Of a stretch of DNA of 64,000 bases, positions 7,468 to 18,489 are shown one piece after another (position 1 is the stretch's first letter; each line of letters opens with the position of its first letter). The translations under genes and the position numbers were made by a program. This stretch comes from Caulifigura coniformis (GTDB lineage Bacteria > Planctomycetota > Planctomycetia > Planctomycetales > Planctomycetaceae): positions 5,902,314 to 5,966,313 of the forward strand of contig NZ_CP036271.1 of the NCBI RefSeq assembly GCF_007745175.1, in the 5' to 3' direction. A model generated the notes under the pieces. It was not told where the DNA came from. It was given only the letters and a program-made list of their open reading frames with translations, and searched no databases.

Positions 7468-10400
7468 ATGCCTGATGACGCTCGCCCCGCCGGCGGCCCT
7501 CCCGCGCCTGCGGAGCATGAGCAGCTGACACGGCTCGGCAAGTACGAGATCGAGAGGAAGCTGGGCTCGGGCGGAATGGGGACTGTGTTCCTCGCGAAGG
7601 ACTCGGACCTGAAGCGGACGGTGGCGCTGAAGGTGCTCGCCAAGGACAGGGCCGAGAATCCGGTTCTGGTCCGGCGGTTCAAGGCCGAAGGACAGGCCGC
7701 CGCTTATCTTCAGCACAAGAATATTGTCGGCGTCTACGACTCGGGACAGATCGACGGGTTTCTGTATATCGCGCTGGAATTCGTCGAGGGGCAGGACGTT
7801 CTTGAGATCATCCGCAAACGGGGGGTGATTCCCGTCAAGCGGTCGATCGAGATCGTCAGGCAGGTCGCCGAGGCGCTTGAGCATGCGTATGAAAAGCAGA
7901 TCGTTCACCGGGATATCAAGCCGTCCAACCTGCTGATCAAGAACGACGGGACGGTGAAGCTGGCGGACCTGGGGCTGGCGCGATCGATTGACGAGACGCT
8001 GGACACGAGCATCACGCGAGTGGGTACGACTGTGGGCACGGTCGACTACATGTCTCCGGAGCAGGCGCGGAACAGCAAGGCGACCGACATCCGCAGCGAC
8101 ATCTACTCGCTCGGTTGTACGTGGTACCACATTCTGACGGGCGTGCCGCCTTACGGTGAAGGAAGCGTGACCAACAAGCTGCAGGCGCATGCCACCGCGC
8201 CGCTTCCCGATCCGCGATCGCGCAACGAACGGATTCCGGAAGGCGTCGTCGCAGTGCTCCATCGCATGATGGCCAAGCAGGCGAAGGACCGATACCAGAC
8301 GCCGGCCGAACTTCTGGAAGACCTGAAGAATCCCGGCATTGCCCGCAGCGGCCTGAATGCGGACATCCTCGCGGCACTTGCGCAGCCGGGCGGCAGCGCG
8401 GATCAGGAGTCTTCGTCCGGGGACATCTTCGAAACGCGGTCGCCCTTCGATTCGACGGACCTTGATTCAGCGATCAACACCCTGCGGCAGGATGCGCTGC
8501 CGACGGGAGTGGTGTTCGACGACGAGAATCCGGTGGTCGAGCAAGTCGAAGACGAAACGAGCGACGAATCGAAGGCGCCCACGCGTTCAAAAATCAAACC
8601 CGGGCCGCAGAAAGAGCCTCCACGTGGGAAAGCTCCGCCGCGTGAAGAACGCGTCGAGGAGCCTGACGATCGACGACCATTGCCGCCGAGGACTCCCCGC
8701 GGGAAGGCCGCGGGGAGCGATCCTGGCAAGTCAGGACCGCTTCCCCGACGGCAGTCGAAGGCCGAGCGGGAAGCGGTGGAAAACCTCAGCGATTCGGCGA
8801 AGCACCGTTTCCAGAAACGGAAGCTGCCGCCGCGCGCGGAGACTGCTGCGCAGGCCGAGCCGGTGCAGGTGTCGGTCGATTCGGATCGGCTCAGGAAGTT
8901 CGTGCTGGCGGGAATCGCGCTCGCCATTCTCGTCGGCATTGGAGTCTTGATTTCGCGGATGTTCGGGGAAGCGCCTGTGGTGGACCGTGGCCAGGGCAAT
9001 GCCGCTGCCGCTCTGCAGGGGGACCCGGCCCAGCAGCCTGCCGTTCCACAAGCGCCTACGGCGGGCGCGCCGGATGAAAACAACTCCCAGGACACTCCGG
9101 CCGCTTCCGGGGAGCCGAACGACGCATCGACGGCTCTTCGTAAGTCGTCCACACCGATCGCCGGCGCAGAAGACCTGGCCGATTTGAACAGTGTGGCCGC
9201 GCGGGAATTTCTGCCTGACTGGGTGTTCCAGGTTCGAAAGTCGCCGGTCGCGGATGCGAAAACCGTCGTCGTGCGACGTCCGGGGACGGCGGCCGTCGAG
9301 GGCGTAGCGACGTTCGCGGAGGCCCTCTCGAAGCTGCCGCCGGGGCCGGTCACGATCGAGTTTCATGGCGACGGTCCGTTTCTGATCGCACCGGGAACAC
9401 TCCCTGCGCGACCGCAGCTTTTGTTGAAGGGGGCGACTGGATCGCGTCCCGTGCTCGTGTTCGCATCTGGCGATCTCAAGTCGGGGGACGCCTGCCTTCG
9501 TTCGGAAGGACCGATTGCGTTTCGCGGGCTGAACCTTGTCCTGACGACAAGCGGAGAGACAGCCGCCGGCGTCGCGATGATCGAGGCCTCCGCTGTTTCG
9601 CTGACTGATTGCACGCTCCAGTCGGTCGGGCAGGGGGGGGGCGGAAGTTCGCTGGTTCGCGTTTCAGGAGCCAGTCACGAGGGTTCCGGGGCGGTGCTCG
9701 AGAATTGCCACCTGCGCTCGGAACTGGGCGACGGGCTGTCGCTCATCGGACCGTCGGCGCGCGTGCTGGCTGGGAACAGCCTCTTCTGTTTTGACAAAGG
9801 GAGCGCGATTTCCATCGCGCCGGCATCCGCCGCAATCGGCGTCCGACAGGGACGCGAAGTCACGTTCCTCAGGTCGACGGTCATCTGCGGGACCACCGGG
9901 GTTTCGCTGACGAACTCGGCAACGGAACCGCCGGCGCCGGTCGCGTGGACCCTTCGCAAGTCGGTCATGAACGGGGCATCGCACGCGGCAACGCTGCTCC
10001 ATCTGAAGGGATGGCCCGCATCCGAAGAAACACTGACTGACAAGCCGATACCGGTCGGCGTTTCATGGAGGTCGGAACAGTCGGTGCTGCAAGGGTGGGA
10101 CGCCTACGCCCGAATCTCCACGGGCCCGACCGCCCCGGAGAATCTTTTCGAAGGAGACAGCGGGTGGCAGAAGTTCTGGCGGCAGCCGCCGGCCGGGACA
10201 CGCCTGATCGAGAAGGGCGTCGACGTCCCGGGGGATTTCGCACTGGCCGACGCGTCGGCGCTCGCCTCGCTGGGATCGACCCGCGACATTGAGCCGGGGT
10301 GCAAGATCGCGGCCCTGCCGAATGCACTCGCGGAATTGATTGAACGGGTGCGGATCCTGGCGTCCGCGAGGCGGCTCCCAGCCGACTTCATCGCTTTTCG

Positions 10401-11532
10401 CAAACCGGCGATGATCGTCGAGTTCAATGACATCAAGGCGGGGACGCTGAACGCGTTGCTCAACGACCGGTCGAAATGCCCGGACGGGGCTCTTGTTCAG
10501 CTTCGCGGCGCCGGAATCAAGACGCTACCTGCGATTCAGATTCAGGATCGCACGCTGCACATCGAGTTCGTGCAGGCGGACGGGGCTCCGCTGACGATCC
10601 GGCCGCAACCCGGTCTGACGGCCGGAGCACTCATCACGATCCAGGGAGGGAGCATCTCCTTCCTGAATGGGCGATTTCTGTTGCCCGAATCGGACCGCCA
10701 GACTTTTCCGCCGTCGTTGATCGATGTGGTGGGAGCCGACTTCGCCCTGACGAACTGCACATTGACGGGGCCGTCCGAGGTTTCGACGCGCCTGGGCCCA
10801 TTGATCCGCTGGACCGCGGGCGGCGGAGGGACAGGGCTGCTCATCAAGGATTCGTTCCTGGCCGGAGGTCGAGTTTCGGTGGAAGCCGACATGACTGGAC
10901 GGATGCTCGAGATCGACAACTCCGTCCTCGCTGCCGTCGACGACTCGATCGCCCTTTCGATCGCCGACGCAGCGCGTTCCGCCGATCTGACGGTGGCGTC
11001 GTCGACGCTGGCGGCCGGCCGCTCGATAGTGAACCTGACCGCGCTGCCGCCAGGAGAAGCGCCGGTCCTGACCGCGATTGTGAATGACAGCCTGGTCCTC
11101 GGTACGCAGGCCGGCGGAAAAGCGTCGATGCTTACGGCCCCAGCCGTGGAAAGCCTGTCTCGGATTCGCTGGTGGGAAGACGGAGTTGGTTATGCCCGGA
11201 ACACGTCGACGACTGTGAGACTGGCTGGCGGAGGCGAGGCCCTTGGAGACTGGAGCAAACTCTGGGGAGCCGGCCACGTCCTTCGGGTCTGCATCTCGGA
11301 ACTGGCCGTCCTTTTCGAAAAGCCGCTGGAGAATCTCTCGAAGGCCGAACCGGCCATGTTTCACCTGAATCCGGGGTGCCTCGCTGCGGCGTGGAGCTCG
11401 ACCGGCGGTCCTCTGGGAGCAACCGGCCCAGCGATCGGGGCGTCATCGGAGACGCAGTCGACGCCTGCTGCCGAACAAGGGGCCTCAAAGCCTCCGGGCA
11501 ATCTTCCCAAGAGGCCGCGTTCGGTTTTCTAG
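7468..11532 (+). CDS. PknB-type Ser/Thr kinase with TM and beta-helix-like C-terminus
   Basis: This 1354-aa Hanks-type kinase has its catalytic domain at residues about 24-285: Gly loop LGSGGMGTVF (from residue 32), ATP-binding K55 in VALK, HRDIKPSN with catalytic D149, DLG with D167, and MSPEQ in place of APE. All key residues are present, so it should be active in the cytoplasm. A Pro/charged linker follows (about 300-470). One transmembrane helix is at about residues 476-495 (FVLAGIALAILVGIGVLI). About 860 residues then lie outside the membrane. They have repeated short strands with Asn and Gly turns and phrases such as ALTNCTLTG and LTDCTLQSVG, resembling a right-handed parallel beta-helix, possibly a sensor of wall or matrix material. 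Family assignment of the outer part is inference. Confidence 0.9.
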   Translation: MPDDARPAGGPPAPAEHEQLTRLGKYEIERKLGSGGMGTVFLAKDSDLKRTVALKVLAKDRAENPVLVRRFKAEGQAAAYLQHKNIVGVYDSGQIDGFLYIALEFVEGQDVLEIIRKRGVIPVKRSIEIVRQVAEALEHAYEKQIVHRDIKPSNLLIKNDGTVKLADLGLARSIDETLDTSITRVGTTVGTVDYMSPEQARNSKATDIRSDIYSLGCTWYHILTGVPPYGEGSVTNKLQAHATAPLPDPRSRNERIPEGVVAVLHRMMAKQAKDRYQTPAELLEDLKNPGIARSGLNADILAALAQPGGSADQESSSGDIFETRSPFDSTDLDSAINTLRQDALPTGVVFDDENPVVEQVEDETSDESKAPTRSKIKPGPQKEPPRGKAPPREERVEEPDDRRPLPPRTPRGKAAGSDPGKSGPLPRRQSKAEREAVENLSDSAKHRFQKRKLPPRAETAAQAEPVQVSVDSDRLRKFVLAGIALAILVGIGVLISRMFGEAPVVDRGQGNAAAALQGDPAQQPAVPQAPTAGAPDENNSQDTPAASGEPNDASTALRKSSTPIAGAEDLADLNSVAAREFLPDWVFQVRKSPVADAKTVVVRRPGTAAVEGVATFAEALSKLPPGPVTIEFHGDGPFLIAPGTLPARPQLLLKGATGSRPVLVFASGDLKSGDACLRSEGPIAFRGLNLVLTTSGETAAGVAMIEASAVSLTDCTLQSVGQGGGGSSLVRVSGASHEGSGAVLENCHLRSELGDGLSLIGPSARVLAGNSLFCFDKGSAISIAPASAAIGVRQGREVTFLRSTVICGTTGVSLTNSATEPPAPVAWTLRKSVMNGASHAATLLHLKGWPASEETLTDKPIPVGVSWRSEQSVLQGWDAYARISTGPTAPENLFEGDSGWQKFWRQPPAGTRLIEKGVDVPGDFALADASALASLGSTRDIEPGCKIAALPNALAELIERVRILASARRLPADFIAFRKPAMIVEFNDIKAGTLNALLNDRSKCPDGALVQLRGAGIKTLPAIQIQDRTLHIEFVQADGAPLTIRPQPGLTAGALITIQGGSISFLNGRFLLPESDRQTFPPSLIDVVGADFALTNCTLTGPSEVSTRLGPLIRWTAGGGGTGLLIKDSFLAGGRVSVEADMTGRMLEIDNSVLAAVDDSIALSIADAARSADLTVASSTLAAGRSIVNLTALPPGEAPVLTAIVNDSLVLGTQAGGKASMLTAPAVESLSRIRWWEDGVGYARNTSTTVRLAGGGEALGDWSKLWGAGHVLRVCISELAVLFEKPLENLSKAEPAMFHLNPGCLAAAWSSTGGPLGATGPAIGASSETQSTPAAEQGASKPPGNLPKRPRSVF

Positions 11533-11619
11533 TTTCGCGGCAGATTTCGGCGGGGCGCGCGAATTGTTGTCATTTCGCTACAATCCGGCCGCACGCATTT
11601 TCCAACCGAGATCGGCCTC

Positions 11620-12117
11620 ATGTCGCTGGATGTCTATTCACGCTGGTTCCATATCTGGTTTGCCGCTGTCCTGCTGGGCGGAGCGGTGTTCCAGTGGTTT
11701 GCGCTGGGCCCCGCAGTCAAGGATCTGAGCGAAGAGCAGAAGCCGCTCTTCCGCGAGTGGATTAACGCACGCTGGCGGCTGGTGGTGATGCTGGGATCGC
11801 TGATCCTGCTGATCACCGGGTTGTACAATTATCTCGTGGTTCTGCGCCCCCTGCACAAGGGGGACGGCATTTACCACATGCTGATGGGATTCAAGATCCT
11901 GCTGGCGCTGGCGGTCTTTTTCTTTGCCTCGGTGCTTGCAGGACGATCGCCGAAGTTCGAGAAGATGCGTCGCCGGAGCGGGGCCTGGAATCTGGTGTTG
12001 ATTGGACTTCTGACGGCGATTGTCGCTCTCGGGGGCTACCTGAAAGTGGCGCGTCCGCCGGTCATCGCTCCCGTTCCCGCACCGGCCGTCCCTCCCGCGG
12101 AACCCGCGGCCGCCTGA
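11620..12117 (+). CDS. four-TM integral membrane protein
   Basis: The 165-aa product has four hydrophobic helices at about residues 9-28, 52-74, 85-106 and 124-145. A Pro/Ala-rich cytoplasmic or periplasmic tail follows (APVPAPAVPPAEP). The layout and the early SRWFHIWFAAVLLGG motif resemble small CopD-like or DUF-type membrane proteins, in which helix histidines may bind heme or copper; here only H11 and a few others are candidates. It starts 87 bases after the kinase gene, possibly in the same transcript. Function is not established. Confidence 0.7.
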   Translation: MSLDVYSRWFHIWFAAVLLGGAVFQWFALGPAVKDLSEEQKPLFREWINARWRLVVMLGSLILLITGLYNYLVVLRPLHKGDGIYHMLMGFKILLALAVFFFASVLAGRSPKFEKMRRRSGAWNLVLIGLLTAIVALGGYLKVARPPVIAPVPAPAVPPAEPAAA

Positions 12118-12336
12118 AAGTTGTTTTCCGGTCCGGAGATCGCGACAAACTGCGCCGATTTTGCGGCGTACGTCCGTGCAACGGGCGGTTGCCGGGTTCG
12201 GAAGCGGGCGTGAGTCGCCTGCTTTGTTGAAGCCTGCATTTCGCGGCCTTAGGATCGCCATTTCGTCACCGTTCGGCGCTACCTGGCCGGCCGGCGACCT
12301 TGGTTGTTGCGCTCATCGATTGCTCGGAGTTCGTTC

Positions 12337-14295
<1,959 letters not shown>

Positions 14296-14360
14296 CGGCT
14301 GGCGATGGCCGGCTGTTCCACAGCGCTCGACGGGGCCGTATTGCAGGTTTGACGCGGTGC

Positions 14361-14376
14361 GCCGGCTTCGGCCGGC
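14361..14376 (+). other. UUCG-tetraloop hairpin between acs and purN
   Basis: GCCGGC, TTCG, GCCGGC form a 6-bp stem with a stable UUCG loop, 65 bases after the acs stop and 26 bases before the purN start. No T-run follows, so it may act as a 3' end stabiliser of the acs mRNA rather than a classical terminator. Confidence 0.4.
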
Positions 14377-14402
14377 CAGTCGCGAACGTGGAGTCACTGA
14401 AT

Positions 14403-15008
14403 ATGTCTGATTCCACCGTCCGGTCGGAAGCCCTTCGTGTCGGAGTCTTGATTTCCGGCAGTGGCACCACGCTGGTCAATTTCCTGAAAGAACGGGAGGC
14501 CGGGCGGCTGCCGATCGAGATTCCCATCGTGATCGCCGATCGTGAATGCGGCGGGATCTCGAAATGCATCCAGGCAGGCCTCGCCTGTGAGGTCCTTCCC
14601 CGGCGGACTTTTGAGAATACTGCTGAATTCAGTCGAGCCATTTTCGACCGGATGCGTGCGGCGAAAGTGGACCTGGTGACCTTGGCCGGTTTTCTGGCCC
14701 GAGTGGACGTCCCCGACGACTTTCATCAGCGGGTGATGAACATTCACCCGTCGCTGATTCCGGCCTTCTGCGGGAAAGGGATGTACGGGCATTTCGTACA
14801 CGAGGCAGTCATCGCGCGGGGCTGCAAGGTGTCTGGCTGCACTGTGCACTTCGCTGACAGCGAATATGACCACGGGCCGATCATTTCGCAGAAATGCGTT
14901 CCGGTCATCGACGGGGATACACCCGACATCCTGGCGGCCCGCGTCTTTGAAGCGGAGTGCGCCGCCTATCCGGAGGCGATCCGCCGGTTTGCTGCCGCTC
15001 GCCGGTAG
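14403..15008 (+). CDS. purN: phosphoribosylglycinamide formyltransferase
   Basis: PurN transfers a formyl group from 10-formyl-THF to GAR, the third step of purine synthesis. The 201-aa protein has the N-terminal nucleotide-sugar phosphate loop (VGVLISGSGTTL), the catalytic motif NIHPSLIP with N113 and H115, and D156-H157 in the SEYDHGPIIS loop, matching N106, H108 and D144 of E. coli. An unusual detail is FCGKGMYG after the catalytic motif, where E. coli has FKGLHTH-like residues; some phyla carry this variant. The upstream in-frame ATG at 14349 lies in the intergenic hairpin region and is less likely. Confidence 0.93.
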   Translation: MSDSTVRSEALRVGVLISGSGTTLVNFLKEREAGRLPIEIPIVIADRECGGISKCIQAGLACEVLPRRTFENTAEFSRAIFDRMRAAKVDLVTLAGFLARVDVPDDFHQRVMNIHPSLIPAFCGKGMYGHFVHEAVIARGCKVSGCTVHFADSEYDHGPIISQKCVPVIDGDTPDILAARVFEAECAAYPEAIRRFAAARR

Positions 15009-15020
15009 CCCGCTTCGCGG

Positions 15021-15061
15021 TTGAAAAAGAACGACGCCGACCATGAAAGGTCGGCGTCGTT
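15021..15061 (-). terminator. rho-independent terminator (minus strand)
   Basis: A perfect 13-bp inverted repeat (15030-15042 with 15049-15061) encloses a 6-base loop. On the minus strand it is followed by CTTTTTC, so it ends the transcript of the PRC-barrel gene at 15092-16009. On the plus strand no T-run follows, though the hairpin may also protect the purN 3' end. Confidence 0.8.
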
Positions 15062-15091
15062 GGACCCAGTCCGTCGCGACGGCCGAATCGA

Positions 15092-16009
15092 TTACTTGGG
15101 CACCACCGGCGGCGGCGTCAGGGGCTTTTTCTCGGATTCAGCGCCTGAACGGGCCGGAGGAGTTGAACCGGCGCCCGACGAGGAGCCGGGATTTACGCCC
15201 GGCTTGGGAGGAGTTGCCGGGCCGCGGTCGGCGTTGTTGCCGGCCCGTGCTCGGGGCGGCGTTGCGTCATTGCGTCCGGGGTTCGTTCCCGGTTCAGCAC
15301 GCGGCGGAGCGTTGTCGCGGGGCTCGGTCCGGGGGCGGTCGTCTTTGGCTCCGGGAGCCGGAGTGGGAGCACGGTCCGGGCGGTCGCCGTCGCGTGTTCC
15401 GGCATTCGGGCGATCGCTGTCCCGCGTGCCAGCGCTCGGCCGGTTGCGGTCGTCGTCCTGGTTACGGTCGCGGTTCGGGCGGTCACGATCAGCCGCGTTG
15501 TCGCGGTTGGCTGGGTCAGGGTCGCGATCACGGTCCCGGTTGCGAATATCGACATCAACGTCCGCTCCCTGGCGGAACGTCGTGCGGTTACGCCCGCCCG
15601 CGCGGACATTGAACGACGCGAAGACCTGGTCGCGGAAGCCCGGAGCGTAAAGGTCGGGCCACTGGTTGCTCGAGAAGAACTGCACCCGTTCAAACTGCGT
15701 CGGCGCGATGTCGACAAAGACGATCCGGTCGGCGGGCCGGTACTGGACAACATCGAACGGGACGACATATTGCCGGTTGTCATAGGACGCGACGTAGTAG
15801 TCGATGCAGCCTCCTTCCGAGTACACCACGTCGACGATTTCGCCGGCCGGTTTGTCGTCCTGGATGACGACTTTCGTTTTCAGAATGTTGCTGATGCGCC
15901 GGACTTCGACGCTGCCGCCGGCGCGGTCCTGGGCGCTCAATTGCGCGGTGGCCGCTGCGAGGGTGAGGCCCGCGAGGGCCGTTTTCAGAAAGTAGTGACG
16001 TTTTGACAT
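15092..16009 (-). CDS. exported PRC-barrel protein with RD-rich disordered tail
   Basis: The start at 16009 has GGAG upstream (GGAGAAAGCCCT-ATG) and a signal peptide (MSKRHYFLKTALAGLTLAAATAQLSAQ); the longer frame to 16183 has no such support. Of 305 aa, residues about 30-115 form a PRC-barrel-like beta domain (VRRISNILKTKV then AGEIVDVVYSEGGCIDYYVA then VVPFDVVQY). The remaining half is disordered and made of Arg-Asp and Asn-Arg dipeptide repeats, then Pro/Gly/Ser. PRC barrels often dock onto other proteins or membranes; the charged tail could bind polyanions or another surface. The upstream minus-strand gene mutL ends 290 bases away, so it probably has its own promoter. Function unknown. 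Confidence 0.8.
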   Translation of the reverse strand: MSKRHYFLKTALAGLTLAAATAQLSAQDRAGGSVEVRRISNILKTKVVIQDDKPAGEIVDVVYSEGGCIDYYVASYDNRQYVVPFDVVQYRPADRIVFVDIAPTQFERVQFFSSNQWPDLYAPGFRDQVFASFNVRAGGRNRTTFRQGADVDVDIRNRDRDRDPDPANRDNAADRDRPNRDRNQDDDRNRPSAGTRDSDRPNAGTRDGDRPDRAPTPAPGAKDDRPRTEPRDNAPPRAEPGTNPGRNDATPPRARAGNNADRGPATPPKPGVNPGSSSGAGSTPPARSGAESEKKPLTPPPVVPK

Positions 16010-16299
16010 AGGGCTTTCTCCAGTCAACGCAGGGGAGTGACTGCGCACGTCCATCGAGCGCAGTGCAGATCGTGGAATGGCCCGAATGCAACGGTAGTGC
16101 CGAAGAAATGCTTCACTGAGCGAACACGCCGGGAACTGCGGCAATGCCAGTGATTTCTCGCTCATCTGCCGTCCACGCCGCATACTTCACGCGGCGAAGC
16201 ATGTCAGGCGATGATTCAGCGTGAGAGATCAACTGGCAAATGAACGCCTGTGATGCGGGAACGCCTGGGCGCCGATCGTGAAAGCTTCACGAGGCGACG
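16010..16299. other. 290-base gap upstream of the PRC-barrel gene
   Basis: No convincing gene lies here. It contains the ribosome-binding site of the PRC-barrel gene at its left end and a short CGTGAA-AGC-TTCACG inverted repeat near 16278-16292, close to the mutL stop, which could form a weak 3' hairpin for mutL. I find no clear -35/-10 pair. Confidence 0.4.
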
Positions 16300-18276
16300 T
16301 CATCCGAGGCGGCCGAATTGCCGGTCGAGTTCGGCGCGGGAGAGCGTCAGCGCGGTGGGGCGGCCGTGCGGGCAATGGTGGGCATCATCCACGAGATGCC
16401 GCTGGGCGAGCAGGCTGTCGATTTCCTCGGAGGTCAGTCGCTGTCCTGCCTTGATCGCAGCCTTGCAGGCCATCATGTGCAGGAGCGAGTCGATAAGGTC
16501 CCGCCTCGTCAGTTTCTGCCCGGCCTGCTCAATCTGTTCGACGACCGCCCGGACGAGTTCGACCGGGTCGGCTCGCCTGAGGAGGACCGGATACGCGGAA
16601 ATTCCGACGCTTCGGCCGCCGAGTGACGACACTTCCAGCCCCAGTTCCGACAGGACCTCCGTCTGATCGAGCAGCAGGCCGACCTCCCGCGGAGTCAATT
16701 CTGCCAGGACGGGCATCAGCAGCCGCTGAACTTCCATGCGGCCTTCGAGCACGCGTCGACGGAGCTGCTCATACATGATCCGCTCATGAAGGGCATGCTG
16801 ATCGATGAGCGTGACGGCATCGCCTGTTTCCACGACGAGATAGCAGTCGAGCACCTGCATCGCCCGCGGCAGATCTTCATCGGACCGGCTTGCTGGTACT
16901 GGATCAGGGCCGGGGAGGTCAGTGACGGGCCGCGGGGCCGGAGGGCCCCCCGGGCTGAGGTCGGTCGTCTGAGAGGCAGGGGCCGGCCAGACGGAGGGCG
17001 AGTGATCGGAGGGGCGGTGCTCGAGCGCGGCGGCCGCGGCCTCGAGGTCCTCGATCCCTTCGCGGGGAGGGGCCGTTTCCAGGTGAGATTTCGCCCAGGC
17101 CGCAAACTCTGAACGCTGCCGCTCCTCGACGAGCGAGTCGTACGCCGTTCGAGGCGGCTGTGTCGAGGGAGAGGGGGAGAACAGCGGCAACTCGGGGGAC
17201 AGCACCGGGGCGCCGGCCGCCAATGTCGACCGGCCTGCCGTCGGTTGCAGGGGACTTTCAAAGTTCAGGCCCAGGAACTTGCGGCGAATGCTGGAGAGCA
17301 CCAGCCGGTAGAGACGCTGGGGATCGACGAAACGGACCTCCGCCTTGGTGGGATGGACGTTGACGTCGACTTCATCCGGAGGCACTTCGAGGAACAGAAA
17401 GCAGACCGGCTGCCGGCCGACCATCATCAGGCCGCGGTAGGCCTCCGTCAGCGCGTGCTGAACCGTGCGATCCTGGATCCAGCGGCCGTTGACGAACAGG
17501 TACTGGGCCTTGCGGGTCGCGCGACTTTCGTCGGGGTGCCCCGTGAAGCCCCACAGGCGCAGTCCGGCCTGATCCCCTTCGATCGGGATCATCCGCCCGC
17601 GGAGTTCCGTGCCGAACACCTGCTCGATGCGGTCGCCAAGGTCGTCGACGGCCGGGAGCTCGAAGACGAGTTTGTCATTGTGGCGCAGGGTGAAGTGGAT
17701 TCGCGGCTGGGCGAGGGAGAGACGCGTGAACTGCTCGCTGATATGGGCGAACTCGGTGGCCTGCGACTTCAGGAACTTCCGGCGAACCGGCGTGTTCAGA
17801 AACAGTTGGCGGACGTCGATCTGGGTTCCCGCGGGGGCGCCGCAGGGGCGAGGGGCGGTCATGACCCCGCCTTCGACTGTGATCTCCGTTCCCATCTCGA
17901 GGTCAGCGGGACGCGTGCGCAGCCGGAACGAGGAGACTTCCGAGATCGAGGCGAGCGCCTCGCCGCGAAAGCCCATGGTCTGGACGCGGAAGAGATCGTC
18001 CGCGTCAGCGAGCTTGCTCGTGGCGTGTGCGGTAATGGCCAGTTCGATGTCTTCAGGATGGATTCCGCAACCATCATCGACGATGCGGATCAGTTCGGCT
18101 CCTCCCTGCTGACACTCAATGTCGATGCGGGTGGCGCCGGCATCGATCGCGTTTTCGAGCAGCTCTTTCACGACGCTGGCCGGGCGCTCGATCACCTCTC
18201 CGGCCGCGATCTTGTTGACCAGCGCCGTCGAGAGTTTCCGGATCCGTGGGGCTGCCTCCGTGTGCGCGCTCGACAT
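16300..18276 (-). CDS. mutL: DNA mismatch repair protein MutL
   Basis: MutL couples MutS mismatch recognition to downstream nicking and excision. The 658-aa protein has the GHKL ATPase domain at residues 10-330: KIAAGEVIERP, E41-N42 in ELLENAIDAGA, DDGCGI and GFRGEALASI. A Pro-rich linker follows (about 350-475), then the dimerisation domain. D492 begins DQHALHERIMYE, an exact DQHAxxExxxxE endonuclease motif, supported by ACKAAIKAG and the terminal CPHGRP. This indicates a nicking MutL of the type found in bacteria without MutH. No mutS is in the window. The start is the ATG at 18276; a divergent SGNH gene begins 213 bases away. Confidence 0.96.
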   Translation of the reverse strand: MSSAHTEAAPRIRKLSTALVNKIAAGEVIERPASVVKELLENAIDAGATRIDIECQQGGAELIRIVDDGCGIHPEDIELAITAHATSKLADADDLFRVQTMGFRGEALASISEVSSFRLRTRPADLEMGTEITVEGGVMTAPRPCGAPAGTQIDVRQLFLNTPVRRKFLKSQATEFAHISEQFTRLSLAQPRIHFTLRHNDKLVFELPAVDDLGDRIEQVFGTELRGRMIPIEGDQAGLRLWGFTGHPDESRATRKAQYLFVNGRWIQDRTVQHALTEAYRGLMMVGRQPVCFLFLEVPPDEVDVNVHPTKAEVRFVDPQRLYRLVLSSIRRKFLGLNFESPLQPTAGRSTLAAGAPVLSPELPLFSPSPSTQPPRTAYDSLVEERQRSEFAAWAKSHLETAPPREGIEDLEAAAAALEHRPSDHSPSVWPAPASQTTDLSPGGPPAPRPVTDLPGPDPVPASRSDEDLPRAMQVLDCYLVVETGDAVTLIDQHALHERIMYEQLRRRVLEGRMEVQRLLMPVLAELTPREVGLLLDQTEVLSELGLEVSSLGGRSVGISAYPVLLRRADPVELVRAVVEQIEQAGQKLTRRDLIDSLLHMMACKAAIKAGQRLTSEEIDSLLAQRHLVDDAHHCPHGRPTALTLSRAELDRQFGRLG

Positions 18277-18489
18277 CAGAATCTGACAGTAGGTGGAATC
18301 CGCCCGCCGGCGGAAAGCCTCGGCGTGGCTGCATCACGGGCCCCTTCAGCGGGCCAGTCGTGGTCAGTGCAGAATACGCGGGCGTCCCTGAAAACTCCAC
18401 GAGGTCGGAACGTGGTAACGGCGAGGCGATCGGCGTATCTTGGCGGTCCGACTTCCTTCCCGGCGTTCCCCATCAGCCCCCTGAGCCCC

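Noticed and set aside
11579-11584. TACAAT as a -10 box for the four-TM gene
   Set aside because: The hexamer is good, but no -35-like sequence lies 16-18 bases upstream, so a promoter is not supported.
17245-18489. Long plus-strand frame (about 415 residues) ahead of the SGNH hydrolase
   Set aside because: It is antisense to mutL, which has full family motifs; the upstream residues have no domain or signal peptide, and the hydrolase has its own signal peptide at 18490.
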